Shown: one piece after another, positions 24,180 through 25,171 of the stretch
Position numbering within the stretch: the stretch's first letter is position 1
Layout of the letters: every line of letters begins with the position of its first letter
Origin: JBBQTU01 sp038213005
Lineage (GTDB): Bacteria; Planctomycetota; Phycisphaerae; Tepidisphaerales; Tepidisphaeraceae
Direction of reading: 5' to 3'
Length of the DNA stretch: 25,171 bases
Assembly (NCBI GenBank): GCA_038213005.1
Contig: JBBQTU010000030.1
Coordinates: 1 to 25,171 of the forward strand
Notes under the pieces: generated by a model
What the model was told of the DNA's origin: nothing
The model's input: the letters and a program-made list of their open reading frames with translations, nothing else
The model's database searches: none
Made by a program: the position numbers and the translations under genes

Positions 24180-25171
<992 letters not shown>

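Overview
The window looks like a chromosomal segment of a GC-rich planctomycete-type bacterium, possibly Phycisphaerae-like. This is inferred from family content: a short GGQ-type release-factor-like protein, an exosortase/EpsI pair beside a giant TPR protein, DUF4139-like secreted proteins, and a dispersed repeat I associate with planctomycete genomes. No rRNA or other taxonomic marker is present. All genes run on the + strand except the release-factor-like gene at 17457-18086.

Layout. 210-2585: L-arabinose isomerase (araA), then a lipoprotein N-acetylmuramoyl-L-alanine amidase. 2722-5034: a 770-aa membrane protein with an EF-hand loop and no recognised family. 5142-16158: an exopolysaccharide (EPS)/exosortase block. 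It holds a Wza-like outer-membrane export lipoprotein closed by a strong hairpin, an exosortase translationally coupled to an EpsI-like protein, a 1535-aa membrane-anchored TPR protein, and a fused Wzz/BY-kinase. 16237-17485: the redox repressor Rex and a CYTH-domain protein in tight succession. Their end overlaps, tail to tail, the release-factor-like gene. 18303-18736: a decayed transposase zinc-finger fragment and a palindromic dispersed repeat. 18888-23028: three secreted DUF4139-like paralogues in tandem; the last two are near-identical except for one replaced internal segment. 23191-23976: an internally deleted insertion sequence with two-part terminal inverted repeats and only the C-terminus of an IS4-type transposase. 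24180-end: the first 330 codons of clpC, cut by the window edge.

How it fits together. The EPS block supplies export (Wza-like), chain-length control and tyrosine-kinase regulation (Wzz/BYK), and protein sorting to the surface (exosortase + EpsI + TPR). No glycosyltransferase, flippase or polymerase, and no PEP-CTERM substrate, lies in the window, so the sugar-building genes and sorted proteins must be elsewhere. The less ordinary features are: (i) the DUF4139 triplet with a swapped central segment between otherwise almost identical copies, lying between two mobile-element relics; (ii) the non-canonical Walker A' and B motifs of the BY-kinase; (iii) the exosortase with a long Ala/Pro/Arg-rich tail; and (iv) the unrecognised EF-hand membrane protein.
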